DNA from: SLSG01 sp041690235
Lineage (GTDB): Bacteria > Bacteroidota > Bacteroidia > Bacteroidales > UBA7960
NCBI GenBank assembly: GCA_041690235.1
Contig: JAWLHS010000147.1
Location: 1-6,206 of the forward strand
Reading direction: 5' to 3'
DNA: 6,206 nucleotides
This document shows, piece by piece, positions 1 through 6,206 of this stretch (its first letter is position 1; every line of letters starts with the position of its first letter). Made by a program: the position numbers and the translations under genes. The notes beneath the pieces are model-generated. The model was not told the origin of the DNA and did no database searches. It worked only from the letters and a program-made list of their open reading frames with translations.

Positions 1-2337
1 CAGGCTGCAGAGGGGCGGCTTTTCTCCCCGTTGGCGTTTACCAAAACCTTTGCCCTGGTGGCTTCCCTGCTTATCTCGCTCGCTTTTATGCCCATGCTGG
101 CCTATCAGTTTTCAGGAAAATTCAGGCTGAAGAACCCTACCCCCTGGCTCAGAAAGTTTGCCGTCAGATTAGTGCTGAATGCATTGCTGATTCTTGCCGG
201 GATTTGGATCACATTCACCGTTTTATGGTGGGCCGGGTTGTTTATTATACTGCTGGGCTTATCCGGGTTGCTGCAGGGTCTCTTTCCAGAAACACTTAAA
301 CCCCATCGTACCATCATTAATCTAGGCATCACATTGTTTGTGGTCCTCTTGCTGCTGGCCAGCGAGTGGTTGCCCATAGGCGTGGAGCGAAGTCTCTTCA
401 TCAATATTGTTTTCCTGGCGCTGGTCATTGCCCTGGTGCTTGGGTTGTTTCGGTTATTGCTGCACTTTTACCCGCATATTCTTATGTGGTGCCTGGCAAA
501 CAAGCGTATTTTCCTGCTTATTCCGGCATTCTTGATTTTACTGGGCATTAACATCTGGATGGGTTTCGGCAATGTCTTTGGATTTGTCGCCCGGGGAGTT
601 GACGGCATGGGCTGGAATATTCGTACAACCACGGTCTGGAGTAGTCTGCATCACGCCTTTCCGGGACTTGGAAGGGAATTCATGCCGTCGTTGGATGAAG
701 GCAGCTTTCTTTTGATGCCCACCACCATGCCCCATACCGGGATCGAGTATAACACCCGTGTGTTGCAGGAGCTGGACCGCAGGGTACAGTCCATCCCCGA
801 GGTGGAAATGGTGGTTGGGAAGGCCGGAAGGGCTGAAAGTCCTTTGGATCCGGCCCCGATGACCATGTTCGAAAACATTATAAACTACAAGAGTGAATAC
901 AAAACCGATATGGACGGCCGGAAGGTTCGTTTTCAGGTTGACCGGGAAGGGGAATTTGCCAGAGATGAGGAAGGGGAGTTGATCCCCCACCCGCGTGGCC
1001 GCTATTTCCGGCAGTGGCGGGACCATATTGAGACCCCTGACGACATCTGGAATGAGATTACACGGGTTTCACGCTTTCCGGGCCTTACTTCAGCACCAAA
1101 ATTACAGCCGATTGAAACCCGCCTGGTCATGTTACAAACGGGGATGCGGGCGCCCATGGGAATCAAGGTATTCGGGCCCGATCTGGAGACCATAGAGGAT
1201 TTTGCCATGCAACTCGAAAGGACGCTGCAGCAGGTTCCCATGATCCGGAGTTCCACCGTATTTGCAGATCGAGTGGTGGGCAAACCCTACCTGGAGATCA
1301 AACCGGATCGCAGGGCCCTGGGACGCCATGGGATCACCATCGAGGATTTTCAGCATGTAGTGGAGGCGGCCATCGGCGGCATGGCCATGACCACCACCAT
1401 TGAAGGCAGGGAGCGCTATAACATCCGCGCCCGCTATGCCCGGGAATTCCGTGACAGTCCGGAGGCTTTGAAAGCCCTTTGGATAAGCACCCCGGGCGGT
1501 TACCAGATTCCCCTTGAAGAAGTGGCCGAAATTATCTTTCGAAGGGGACCGGGAATGATCAGGGGGGAAAACACATTCCTGGTGGCCTATATCACCTTTG
1601 ACAAGGAGCCGGGTCATGCCGATCTTTCAGTAATACAGCAAGCAACAGACGTGATTGAAAGCCGGATTGGTTCAGGTGAACTTGTCGTTCCCCGTGGGGT
1701 AAATTACCAGTTTTCAGGTAATTACGAAAACCAGATGCGCGCGGAGCGCCGCCTGATGCTGGTCATCCCCCTTTCCATGATCATCATTTTCTTGATCCTG
1801 TATTTCCAATTCCGCTCCGTGGCCGTATCCCTGATGATCTTTTCGGCCATTGCCCTGGCTTTTTCAGGTGGCTTCCTGATGTTGTGGCTGTACGGGCAGT
1901 CGTGGTTTATGGATTTTAACCTCTTTGGTGTCAATATGCGGGCATTGTTCCAGATGGATGTGGTAAACCTCAGCGTGGCTGTATGGGTGGGGTTTATTGC
2001 CTTGTTCGGTATTGCAACGGACGATGGGGTGCTGATTGCCACCTACCTGAAAGGCAGCTTTAAAAATCACCGTCCCGATAATGTGCAGGAACTACATGAG
2101 GCTGTACTGGAAGCAGGGCAAAAGCGGATCCGTCCGGCCCTGATGACTACGGCAACAACTTTGCTGGCATTGCTTCCCATACTTTCCTCATCCGGCAGGG
2201 GGGCAGACATTATGATACCGATGGCCATCCCGGCCTTCGGGGGAATGACCATCGCCCTGATCACTTTGTTTCTCGTCCCTGTTTTATTCTCTGCATGGAA
2301 CGAATACCTATTGAAAAAAAAGAATATGAATGAATAG
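1..2337 (+). CDS. cusA: CusA-type heavy-metal efflux RND permease, C-terminal part (5' end cut by window)
   Basis: This is the inner-membrane, proton-driven pump of a tripartite Cu(I)/Ag(I) exporter. The reading frame is open from base 1 (QAAEGRLFSPLAFTKTF, the segment entering TM6 of CusA), so the TTG at 31 is internal. 778 residues are visible; by comparison with E. coli CusA (1047 residues, recalled from memory) about 470 are missing, which suggests a protein of about 1245. Residues below count from base 1. The CusA metal-site residues are kept: M239 and E233 (M573, E567), D283, M289 and E291 (D617, M623, E625), R374 and M377 (R669, M672), with R383 replacing K678. The C-terminal membrane bundle starts near residue 585. 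D674 replaces relay Glu939, and Ala713 replaces relay Lys984. Insertions relative to E. coli are about 130 residues between TM6 and TM7, about 39 in the porter domain and about 22 between TM8 and TM10. The family is certain; copper/silver rather than zinc/cobalt is inferred from the methionines. Confidence 0.95.
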   Translation, partial: QAAEGRLFSPLAFTKTFALVASLLISLAFMPMLAYQFSGKFRLKNPTPWLRKFAVRLVLNALLILAGIWITFTVLWWAGLFIILLGLSGLLQGLFPETLKPHRTIINLGITLFVVLLLLASEWLPIGVERSLFINIVFLALVIALVLGLFRLLLHFYPHILMWCLANKRIFLLIPAFLILLGINIWMGFGNVFGFVARGVDGMGWNIRTTTVWSSLHHAFPGLGREFMPSLDEGSFLLMPTTMPHTGIEYNTRVLQELDRRVQSIPEVEMVVGKAGRAESPLDPAPMTMFENIINYKSEYKTDMDGRKVRFQVDREGEFARDEEGELIPHPRGRYFRQWRDHIETPDDIWNEITRVSRFPGLTSAPKLQPIETRLVMLQTGMRAPMGIKVFGPDLETIEDFAMQLERTLQQVPMIRSSTVFADRVVGKPYLEIKPDRRALGRHGITIEDFQHVVEAAIGGMAMTTTIEGRERYNIRARYAREFRDSPEALKALWISTPGGYQIPLEEVAEIIFRRGPGMIRGENTFLVAYITFDKEPGHADLSVIQQATDVIESRIGSGELVVPRGVNYQFSGNYENQMRAERRLMLVIPLSMIIIFLILYFQFRSVAVSLMIFSAIALAFSGGFLMLWLYGQSWFMDFNLFGVNMRALFQMDVVNLSVAVWVGFIALFGIATDDGVLIATYLKGSFKNHRPDNVQELHEAVLEAGQKRIRPALMTTATTLLALLPILSSSGRGADIMIPMAIPAFGGMTIALITLFLVPVLFSAWNEYLLKKKNMNE

Positions 2338-2413
2338 AATCAATATGGATGCTTCCGGGGAGCTTATTAACCGGCCTGAATGCTTATCCATAAACAATAA
2401 AACACAAACTGAT
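2338..2413 (+). other. Short spacer between pump gene and outer-membrane channel gene
   Basis: These 76 bases separate the pump stop codon from the preferred start of the channel gene. No TAnnTTTG promoter element or hairpin is visible, so the two genes are probably co-transcribed. The channel frame stays open upstream to an ATG at 2330 that overlaps the pump stop, but the extra 28 residues (MNRINMDASG...) are polar and would bury the signal peptide, so I read this stretch as untranslated leader. The last 25 bases are A-rich, as is usual before Bacteroidota start codons. Confidence 0.55.
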
Positions 2414-3691
2414 ATGAACCCGATTAGATCCAATACTTATCTGCTCCTGTGCCTGCTCATGGTTTTCCCATTGTGGGTCTTGCCCTTGCATGCCCAGGTT
2501 TATCCTGAGGATTACCTGGAAGAAGCCTTACACAACAATCCCGGGTTACGGGCCATGCAACTGGCTTATGAGGCATCGGTCCAAAGGGAAGATGTGGCAT
2601 CTGCTTTGCCCGATCCCGTCCTTTCCGGGGGTGTATTCACACCCCCAATGAAACGACTGATGGGCAACCAATGGGTGGACGCAGGGGTGATGCAAATGTT
2701 TCCCTGGTTTGGAACCTTGCAAAAACAAGGGGAGGCTGCAGGAAAAATGGCAGAGGGTGCATACCATCAATACCGGGAAAACCGCAACCAATTGTTCTTT
2801 GAACTGACCCGGAAGTGGCTGGGCATTTATAAGGTCGACAGGCAGCAACGGATTCTTTCCCGGTTTATAGAGGTGCTGAAGGAAAGGGAAGATTTGGTTT
2901 ACATCCGGTACGAGGGAGGGTCGCAGAGGACTGGCTTGCCCCTGGATATTTACAGGCTGCAGATCCAATTGTCGGACCTGGAAAACCGCATGGCAAAACT
3001 GGATGAAGAGCGGATCTCCCTGATAAAAAGCTTTAATATATTGGCGGGCCGGGAAGAATTGGCCGGGGTTGACATTCCCTCCGGTCTGCCCGGGCCAGGG
3101 GAGGGCCATGTGGGCCTGGCGGAAGATAAAAATGGTTTTGAAGGAAACCCCCTGCTCCATCTTTCGAGGGCCCGGGCAGATGAGGCCGACATTCAGAAAG
3201 AGGTTGCTCGTTTGAAGACACGGCCCACGCTCGGACTGGGGCTTCAGTACGCGTATTTTGAGCCGGGCAGTGCGGCCATGGGACAAATGGATGGGGGTCA
3301 TATGCTGATGCCCATGGTCTCTGTATCCCTTCCTGTTTTCCGCAAGAAAAACGAAGCCAGCCGCCGTCAAAGCCAGCTGTTGGCAGAGTCGGCCAGACTG
3401 CTTGAGACCAATCAATCGGAAGCCCTCGAAACCAAATGGGTTCAGCTGGAGGCTGGATTGCAAAATTTACGACGTGACCACGACTTTTACCAGCGACAAC
3501 GGGATATTATCCTCAAGGCCTGGGATTTGGTGCTGACCGCTTATGCCGGGGGCGAAGAGGGTTTCGATGATTTGCTGCAAATTCAGGATCAGCTGCTTGA
3601 CCTGGAATGGAGGCTGTTGGAAACCAATGTGAATCACCATCTGACGCGGGCCGAAATGGACATGTTACAGGCCATCAATATTTTTGAATAA
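2414..3691 (+). CDS. TolC/CusC-family outer-membrane efflux channel
   Basis: This 425-residue protein is the probable outer-membrane exit duct of the metal pump: a TolC-family trimer forming a beta-barrel with a long periplasmic alpha-helical tunnel. The ATG at 2414 is chosen because it is followed at once by a Sec signal peptide (MNPIRS, hydrophobic residues 8-25, likely cleavage near LHAQ at 25-28). The mature part shows the two-fold TolC repeat: helical segments at about 31-60 and 105-210, then 245-270 and 310-420, with predicted strand regions near 66-100 (DPVLSGGVF, QMFPWFG) and 270-308 (RPTLGLGLQYAYF, MPMVSVSLPVF). The second strand region holds a Met/His cluster at 289-301. Length is normal for the family. 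It lies 76 bases after the pump gene and 16 bases before the adaptor gene. No Shine-Dalgarno sequence precedes the start. Sequence alone does not show the substrate; the metal role comes from its neighbours. Confidence 0.92.
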   Translation: MNPIRSNTYLLLCLLMVFPLWVLPLHAQVYPEDYLEEALHNNPGLRAMQLAYEASVQREDVASALPDPVLSGGVFTPPMKRLMGNQWVDAGVMQMFPWFGTLQKQGEAAGKMAEGAYHQYRENRNQLFFELTRKWLGIYKVDRQQRILSRFIEVLKEREDLVYIRYEGGSQRTGLPLDIYRLQIQLSDLENRMAKLDEERISLIKSFNILAGREELAGVDIPSGLPGPGEGHVGLAEDKNGFEGNPLLHLSRARADEADIQKEVARLKTRPTLGLGLQYAYFEPGSAAMGQMDGGHMLMPMVSVSLPVFRKKNEASRRQSQLLAESARLLETNQSEALETKWVQLEAGLQNLRRDHDFYQRQRDIILKAWDLVLTAYAGGEEGFDDLLQIQDQLLDLEWRLLETNVNHHLTRAEMDMLQAINIFE

Positions 3692-3693
3692 AA

Positions 3694-3700
3694 AAGGAGG
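3694..3700 (+). promoter_or_regulatory. Strong Shine-Dalgarno site of the adaptor gene
   Basis: AAGGAGG lies 7 bases before the ATG at 3708 and just after the channel stop codon (TAA, 3689-3691). It fixes the adaptor start at 3708. The in-frame TTG at 3684 would translate the site itself (NKKGGKP) and is rejected. The other two gene starts visible here have no such site. Confidence 0.85.
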
Positions 3701-3707
3701 AAAACCC

Positions 3708-5465
3708 ATGGAAAAAGAAAAGATAAGAAGCACCGGAAAATACCTGTTCTTTATTGCCGCCGGACTATTACTGGGATGGTTGTTCTTTGGCGGGGGAGAT
3801 GAAGGGGCGCAGGACCACCAGGAGACATCGCTGGTTGTTGCATCCGAGTATACTTGCTCCATGCATCCGCAGGTCCGCCAGGATGAACCCGGCGATTGTC
3901 CCATTTGCGGGATGGAGCTCATTCCCGTTTCAGAAGAAGGGGATGAGCAGGAAGATGACCCCTTCATTTTTGCCATGCAGGACAGATACAGCACCTGGGC
4001 CAATGTGCGGACCACCCGGGTAGAGGCCATGCATTCGGGTGCCAGCATCAGGCTTACAGGAAAAGTGGCCGTTAATGAAAGGGAGCAGCGCCTGGTCGCC
4101 GCCCATTTCCCGGGGCGAATAGAGGCATTGTTTGCCGATTATACGGGAAGGTTCGTTCAGCGGGGCGAAAGACTGGCAACCATGTATTCTCCCGAATTGA
4201 TGGCTGCCCAGCAGGAACTGATCATGGCATCAAACACCAGGGAAGATCAACCAAGGCTCTACGAATCTGCACGCAACCGGCTGGAGCTCTTTAACCTGAC
4301 AGAATCTCAGATTGCTGGTATTGAGGCACGGGGACAGGCAACCCCCACCATGGATGTATATGCCACCCAAAGCGGATTTCTTACAGAAAGGGCTGTGTCG
4401 GAAGGGGACTACGTCAATACCGGGCAAACCCTGTTTACCATAGCAGGCCTTTCCACTGTCTGGGTGGAACTGGATGCATACGAATCCCAAATCTCCCTGA
4501 TTCAAACCGGGCAGCAGGCAGAAGTCATGGTGGGTGCAGAGCCTGGCAGTTCTTATACCGGAAATGTGGAGTTTGTGGATCCTTTTCTGAATCCCCGGAC
4601 CCGAAGCGCAAGGGTTCGCCTGACCGTTTCCAACCGCAACAATAGGTTAAAACCCGGAATGCTGGTTACTGCAAGCCTGACAGGCGATCAAAACGGTCAG
4701 GCCATACTGGTTATTCCCGAGACCGCTGTGTTGTGGACCGGGAAACGTTCGGTTGTCTATGTAAAACAAGCGCGTGATCAGGGCTTCAGCTTTGAATTCA
4801 GGGAAATTGAAACCGGTGCAAGAATGGAAGAGGGCTACCAGGTATTGACGGGACTCACTGAGGGTGAGGAGGTGGCTGTAAACGGGGTTTTCGCCATCGA
4901 TGCAGCCGCACAACTTGGCGGACAGTTCAGCATGATGGCCCCTCCGGAACGGATTTCCATCCCAGAAGCATTCAAGATCGAACTGGAAACCCTCTTTAAT
5001 CGGTATTTCGATTTAAAGAACGCCCTCGCTGATGATGAACCCCAAACAGCAGCCAGACAAGCAGCTCAGGTTTTGGAACAGCTGGAGCAAATCGGGGAAC
5101 ATGCCCTGGAAGGGGAACATCATATGTTCTGGATGGAGCAATATGGTGAAATCAGGGAAAGCCTGGGTTCTTTGATGGAGTCAGAGGAATTGGATTCACA
5201 AAGGGTTCATTTTGAACCCCTTTCTGCGGCCATGATCCGGACGGCAAGAACCCTGGGAGCCATCGGACAAACCTGGTATGTGGCGTATTGCCCGATGGTG
5301 GATGGTGACAGGGGTGCATACTGGCTGAGTGAATTCGAACAGATAATAAATCCATATTTCGGATCCATGATGCTGCGCTGCGGGGAGGTCAGGGAAACCA
5401 TCCGTGAAGGGGTGGGGGCCGGCCAAATGGAAGAACCCAGGGAGCAGGCCGGCCATGTGCACTAA
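3708..5465 (+). CDS. cusB: CusB-type periplasmic adaptor with N-terminal heavy-metal-binding domain and C-terminal DUF3347
   Basis: This 585-residue membrane-fusion protein links the pump to the channel and probably hands over metal. Modules in order: a membrane anchor at 11-27 after a basic start, with no lipobox cysteine; a heavy-metal-binding domain at 48-74 (YTCSMHP ... CPICGMEL) with C50, M52, H53, C64, C67 and M69 as likely ligands; the adaptor core at about 110-400, including MYSPELMAAQQELI (159-172) and SGFLTERAVSEGDYV (222-236), both typical of CusB barrel-sandwich and hairpin regions, then VWVELDAYE; and a DUF3347 domain at about 428-565 with YCPM (527-530), WLS and NPYFG (548-552), and Cys558. 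E. coli CusB is about 400 residues; the excess comes from the two terminal modules. The start is set by an ideal ribosome-binding site. It is the third gene of the unit, 16 bases after the channel gene. Family certain; copper/silver is inferred from the metal-binding modules and the pump methionines. Confidence 0.95.
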   Translation: MEKEKIRSTGKYLFFIAAGLLLGWLFFGGGDEGAQDHQETSLVVASEYTCSMHPQVRQDEPGDCPICGMELIPVSEEGDEQEDDPFIFAMQDRYSTWANVRTTRVEAMHSGASIRLTGKVAVNEREQRLVAAHFPGRIEALFADYTGRFVQRGERLATMYSPELMAAQQELIMASNTREDQPRLYESARNRLELFNLTESQIAGIEARGQATPTMDVYATQSGFLTERAVSEGDYVNTGQTLFTIAGLSTVWVELDAYESQISLIQTGQQAEVMVGAEPGSSYTGNVEFVDPFLNPRTRSARVRLTVSNRNNRLKPGMLVTASLTGDQNGQAILVIPETAVLWTGKRSVVYVKQARDQGFSFEFREIETGARMEEGYQVLTGLTEGEEVAVNGVFAIDAAAQLGGQFSMMAPPERISIPEAFKIELETLFNRYFDLKNALADDEPQTAARQAAQVLEQLEQIGEHALEGEHHMFWMEQYGEIRESLGSLMESEELDSQRVHFEPLSAAMIRTARTLGAIGQTWYVAYCPMVDGDRGAYWLSEFEQIINPYFGSMMLRCGEVRETIREGVGAGQMEEPREQAGHVH

Positions 5466-5466
5466 T

Positions 5467-5486
5467 ACAATTTTGGATAAAATTGT
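5467..5486 (+). terminator. AT-rich hairpin after the efflux operon, possible weak terminator
   Basis: ACAATTTT (5467-5474) and AAAATTGT (5479-5486) form a perfect 8-bp inverted repeat around a 4-base loop (GGAT), starting 2 bases after the adaptor stop codon. Position favours a terminator or mRNA-end structure, but only one G-C pair is present and no clean T-run follows directly (the nearest is at 5523-5529). A protein-binding palindrome is an alternative. Confidence 0.35.
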
Positions 5487-5537
5487 TGTGATTTTGATGT
5501 GAATAGGCTAAAATACCGGGGATTTTTTTGTTTTTGG

Positions 5538-5545
5538 TATCTTTG
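5538..5545 (+). promoter_or_regulatory. Bacteroidota -7 promoter element (TAnnTTTG) of the GH43 gene
   Basis: TATCTTTG matches exactly the TAnnTTTG -7 element used by the main sigma factor of Bacteroidota. It lies 20 bases before the ATG at 5566, which implies a leader of only about 15-20 bases. No good -33 TTTG is found at the usual distance (around 5514-5520 reads TACCGGG), so the promoter may be modest or activator-dependent. It indicates that the downstream gene is transcribed separately from the efflux genes. Confidence 0.6.
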
Positions 5546-5565
5546 CCCAAATCATCCGACAAACA

Positions 5566-6206
5566 ATGAAAAAATCCTATCTCCCGTCCCTGATCCTTTT
5601 CCTGCTTGCCAGCCTTTTCAGCGGGTCGCTGGCCGCACAGGACCTTGAGTATGAGGCACCAGGCACCGGCAATCCGCTGGTGCCTGGGTATTTTGCGGAT
5701 CCCACCCTGGTGCGTTTCGGAGATACTTATTACCTGTATGCCACAACGGACGGCGTCAGGCTTGCCTCGGGCGATCCCCAGGTCTGGATCAGCAAGGATT
5801 TTGCCCATTGGTACAACCAGGCCTTTGACATCCCCTATTCCATCCTCACCAATATCTGGGCCCCTGATTTGGTGCAGGGGCCGGACGGCAGGTTTTACTA
5901 TTTTCACGGCAATTGTGAGGCAGGATGCAATATATACGGGTATGTGTCGGATTCGCCCCTGGGACCGTGGACGAATATCGCCGGAGAGAACAATCCGGTC
6001 ATACCGGTGGCCCTGGTGGGCAATCTGCCCTCCCTGGACCAACATTACTTTTTTGACGACGATGGCTCCCTGTACGCCTATTTCGGGACCTGGATCAGTT
6101 CATTTAACGGCATGGGCTGGGCAAAAATTGACCCGGAGGACATGATGACGATTCTGGACAAGGGGCAGGTGCCCATGGACCAGCTTCCCGAAATATTCGA
6201 GGCCCC
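5566..6206 (+). CDS. Secreted glycoside hydrolase family 43 enzyme, N-terminal part (3' end cut by window)
   Basis: 213 full codons are visible. The start ATG at 5566 leads into a Sec signal peptide (MKKSYLPSLILFLLASLF, likely cleavage near SLAAQ at 21-25), so the enzyme is exported. The mature part follows the five-bladed beta-propeller pattern of GH43 (arabinofuranosidase, xylosidase and related activities). Asp45 in YFADPTLV is the expected catalytic base, WAPDLV (98-103) is a typical blade motif, Asp158 in SLDQHYFFDDDG is the expected pKa-modulating acid, and Glu212 in EIFEAP, at the very edge of the window, is the expected catalytic acid. Repeated blade signatures (TYYLYATTDG, RFYYFHGN, SLYAYFGTW) fit the fold. 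Cys117 and Cys121 could form a disulfide. Subfamily and exact sugar cannot be decided from this fragment. The start lacks a Shine-Dalgarno site but has an A-rich leader and a -7 element just upstream. It has no evident functional link to the metal pump. Confidence 0.9.
   Translation, partial: MKKSYLPSLILFLLASLFSGSLAAQDLEYEAPGTGNPLVPGYFADPTLVRFGDTYYLYATTDGVRLASGDPQVWISKDFAHWYNQAFDIPYSILTNIWAPDLVQGPDGRFYYFHGNCEAGCNIYGYVSDSPLGPWTNIAGENNPVIPVALVGNLPSLDQHYFFDDDGSLYAYFGTWISSFNGMGWAKIDPEDMMTILDKGQVPMDQLPEIFEA

Noticed and set aside
2330..2413. Overlapping ATG start for the channel gene at 2330
   Set aside because: The added 28 polar residues would precede the signal peptide; the ATG at 2414 gives a normal signal sequence and an A-rich leader. 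Translational coupling through the overlap is not fully excluded.
2953..2962. CAGGCTGCAG, also found at positions 1-10
   Set aside because: A 10-base match inside two unrelated coding frames with no flanking similarity; it is expected by chance and is not evidence of a repeat element.
2546..3463. Long open frame on the minus strand (305 codons) opposite the channel gene
   Set aside because: It lies wholly inside a well-supported TolC-family gene. Its translation is Pro/His/Gln-rich with no recognisable domain and no ribosome-binding site; it is a shadow of the codon bias of the real gene.
3684..3707. TTG start for the adaptor gene overlapping the channel stop
   Set aside because: It would translate the Shine-Dalgarno site itself; the ATG at 3708 is perfectly placed after AAGGAGG.
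5510..5529. Possible terminator AAAAT ... ATTTT with the following T-run
   Set aside because: The stem is only 5 A-T pairs around a 7-base loop that cannot extend it, so a stable hairpin is unlikely. The T-run just upstream of the promoter element may simply be AT-rich promoter DNA.
5389..6045. Minus-strand open frame (218 codons) across the adaptor end, the gap and the hydrolase start
   Set aside because: It would run through the predicted promoter and two real genes, and its translation resembles no family. The + strand GH43 frame has a signal peptide and catalytic motifs.
5606..6145. Alternative + strand frame (179 codons) inside the GH43 gene
   Set aside because: Its translation is rich in Arg, Pro, Ser and Trp without domain features, whereas the frame from 5566 carries the GH43 motifs and stays open to the window end.

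Overview
The window holds the 3' part of a heavy-metal efflux operon followed by the 5' part of an unrelated carbohydrate-degradation gene, all on the + strand. Several features point to Bacteroidota: an exact TAnnTTTG promoter element before the last gene, two gene starts with A-rich leaders and no Shine-Dalgarno sequence, and an adaptor protein ending in a DUF3347 domain. I cannot place it below phylum level. No mobile element, RNA gene, CRISPR array or regulator gene was found.

Positions 1-5465 encode three parts of a tripartite resistance-nodulation-division (RND) pump in the order inner-membrane pump (CusA type, truncated by the window start), outer-membrane channel (TolC/CusC type), periplasmic adaptor (CusB type). 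The genes are tightly spaced and probably co-transcribed from a promoter outside the window. The pump keeps all three methionines that bind Cu(I)/Ag(I) in E. coli CusA, and the adaptor carries an N-terminal Cys/Met/His metal-binding module and a C-terminal DUF3347 domain, so copper or silver export across both membranes is the likely job.

Positions 5466-5565 are a 100-base intergenic gap with a small AT-rich hairpin just after the adaptor stop codon and a Bacteroidota-type promoter element. From 5566 to the window end lies a secreted glycoside hydrolase family 43 enzyme, cut off just at its predicted catalytic acid. It starts its own transcription unit and probably acts on plant-type arabinose/xylose polysaccharides.

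Nothing here amounts to a clearly new system. The points most worth a second look are in the pump: about 130 extra, mostly membrane-spanning residues between the positions of TM6 and TM7, two further insertions, and loss of the lysine of the CusA proton relay.
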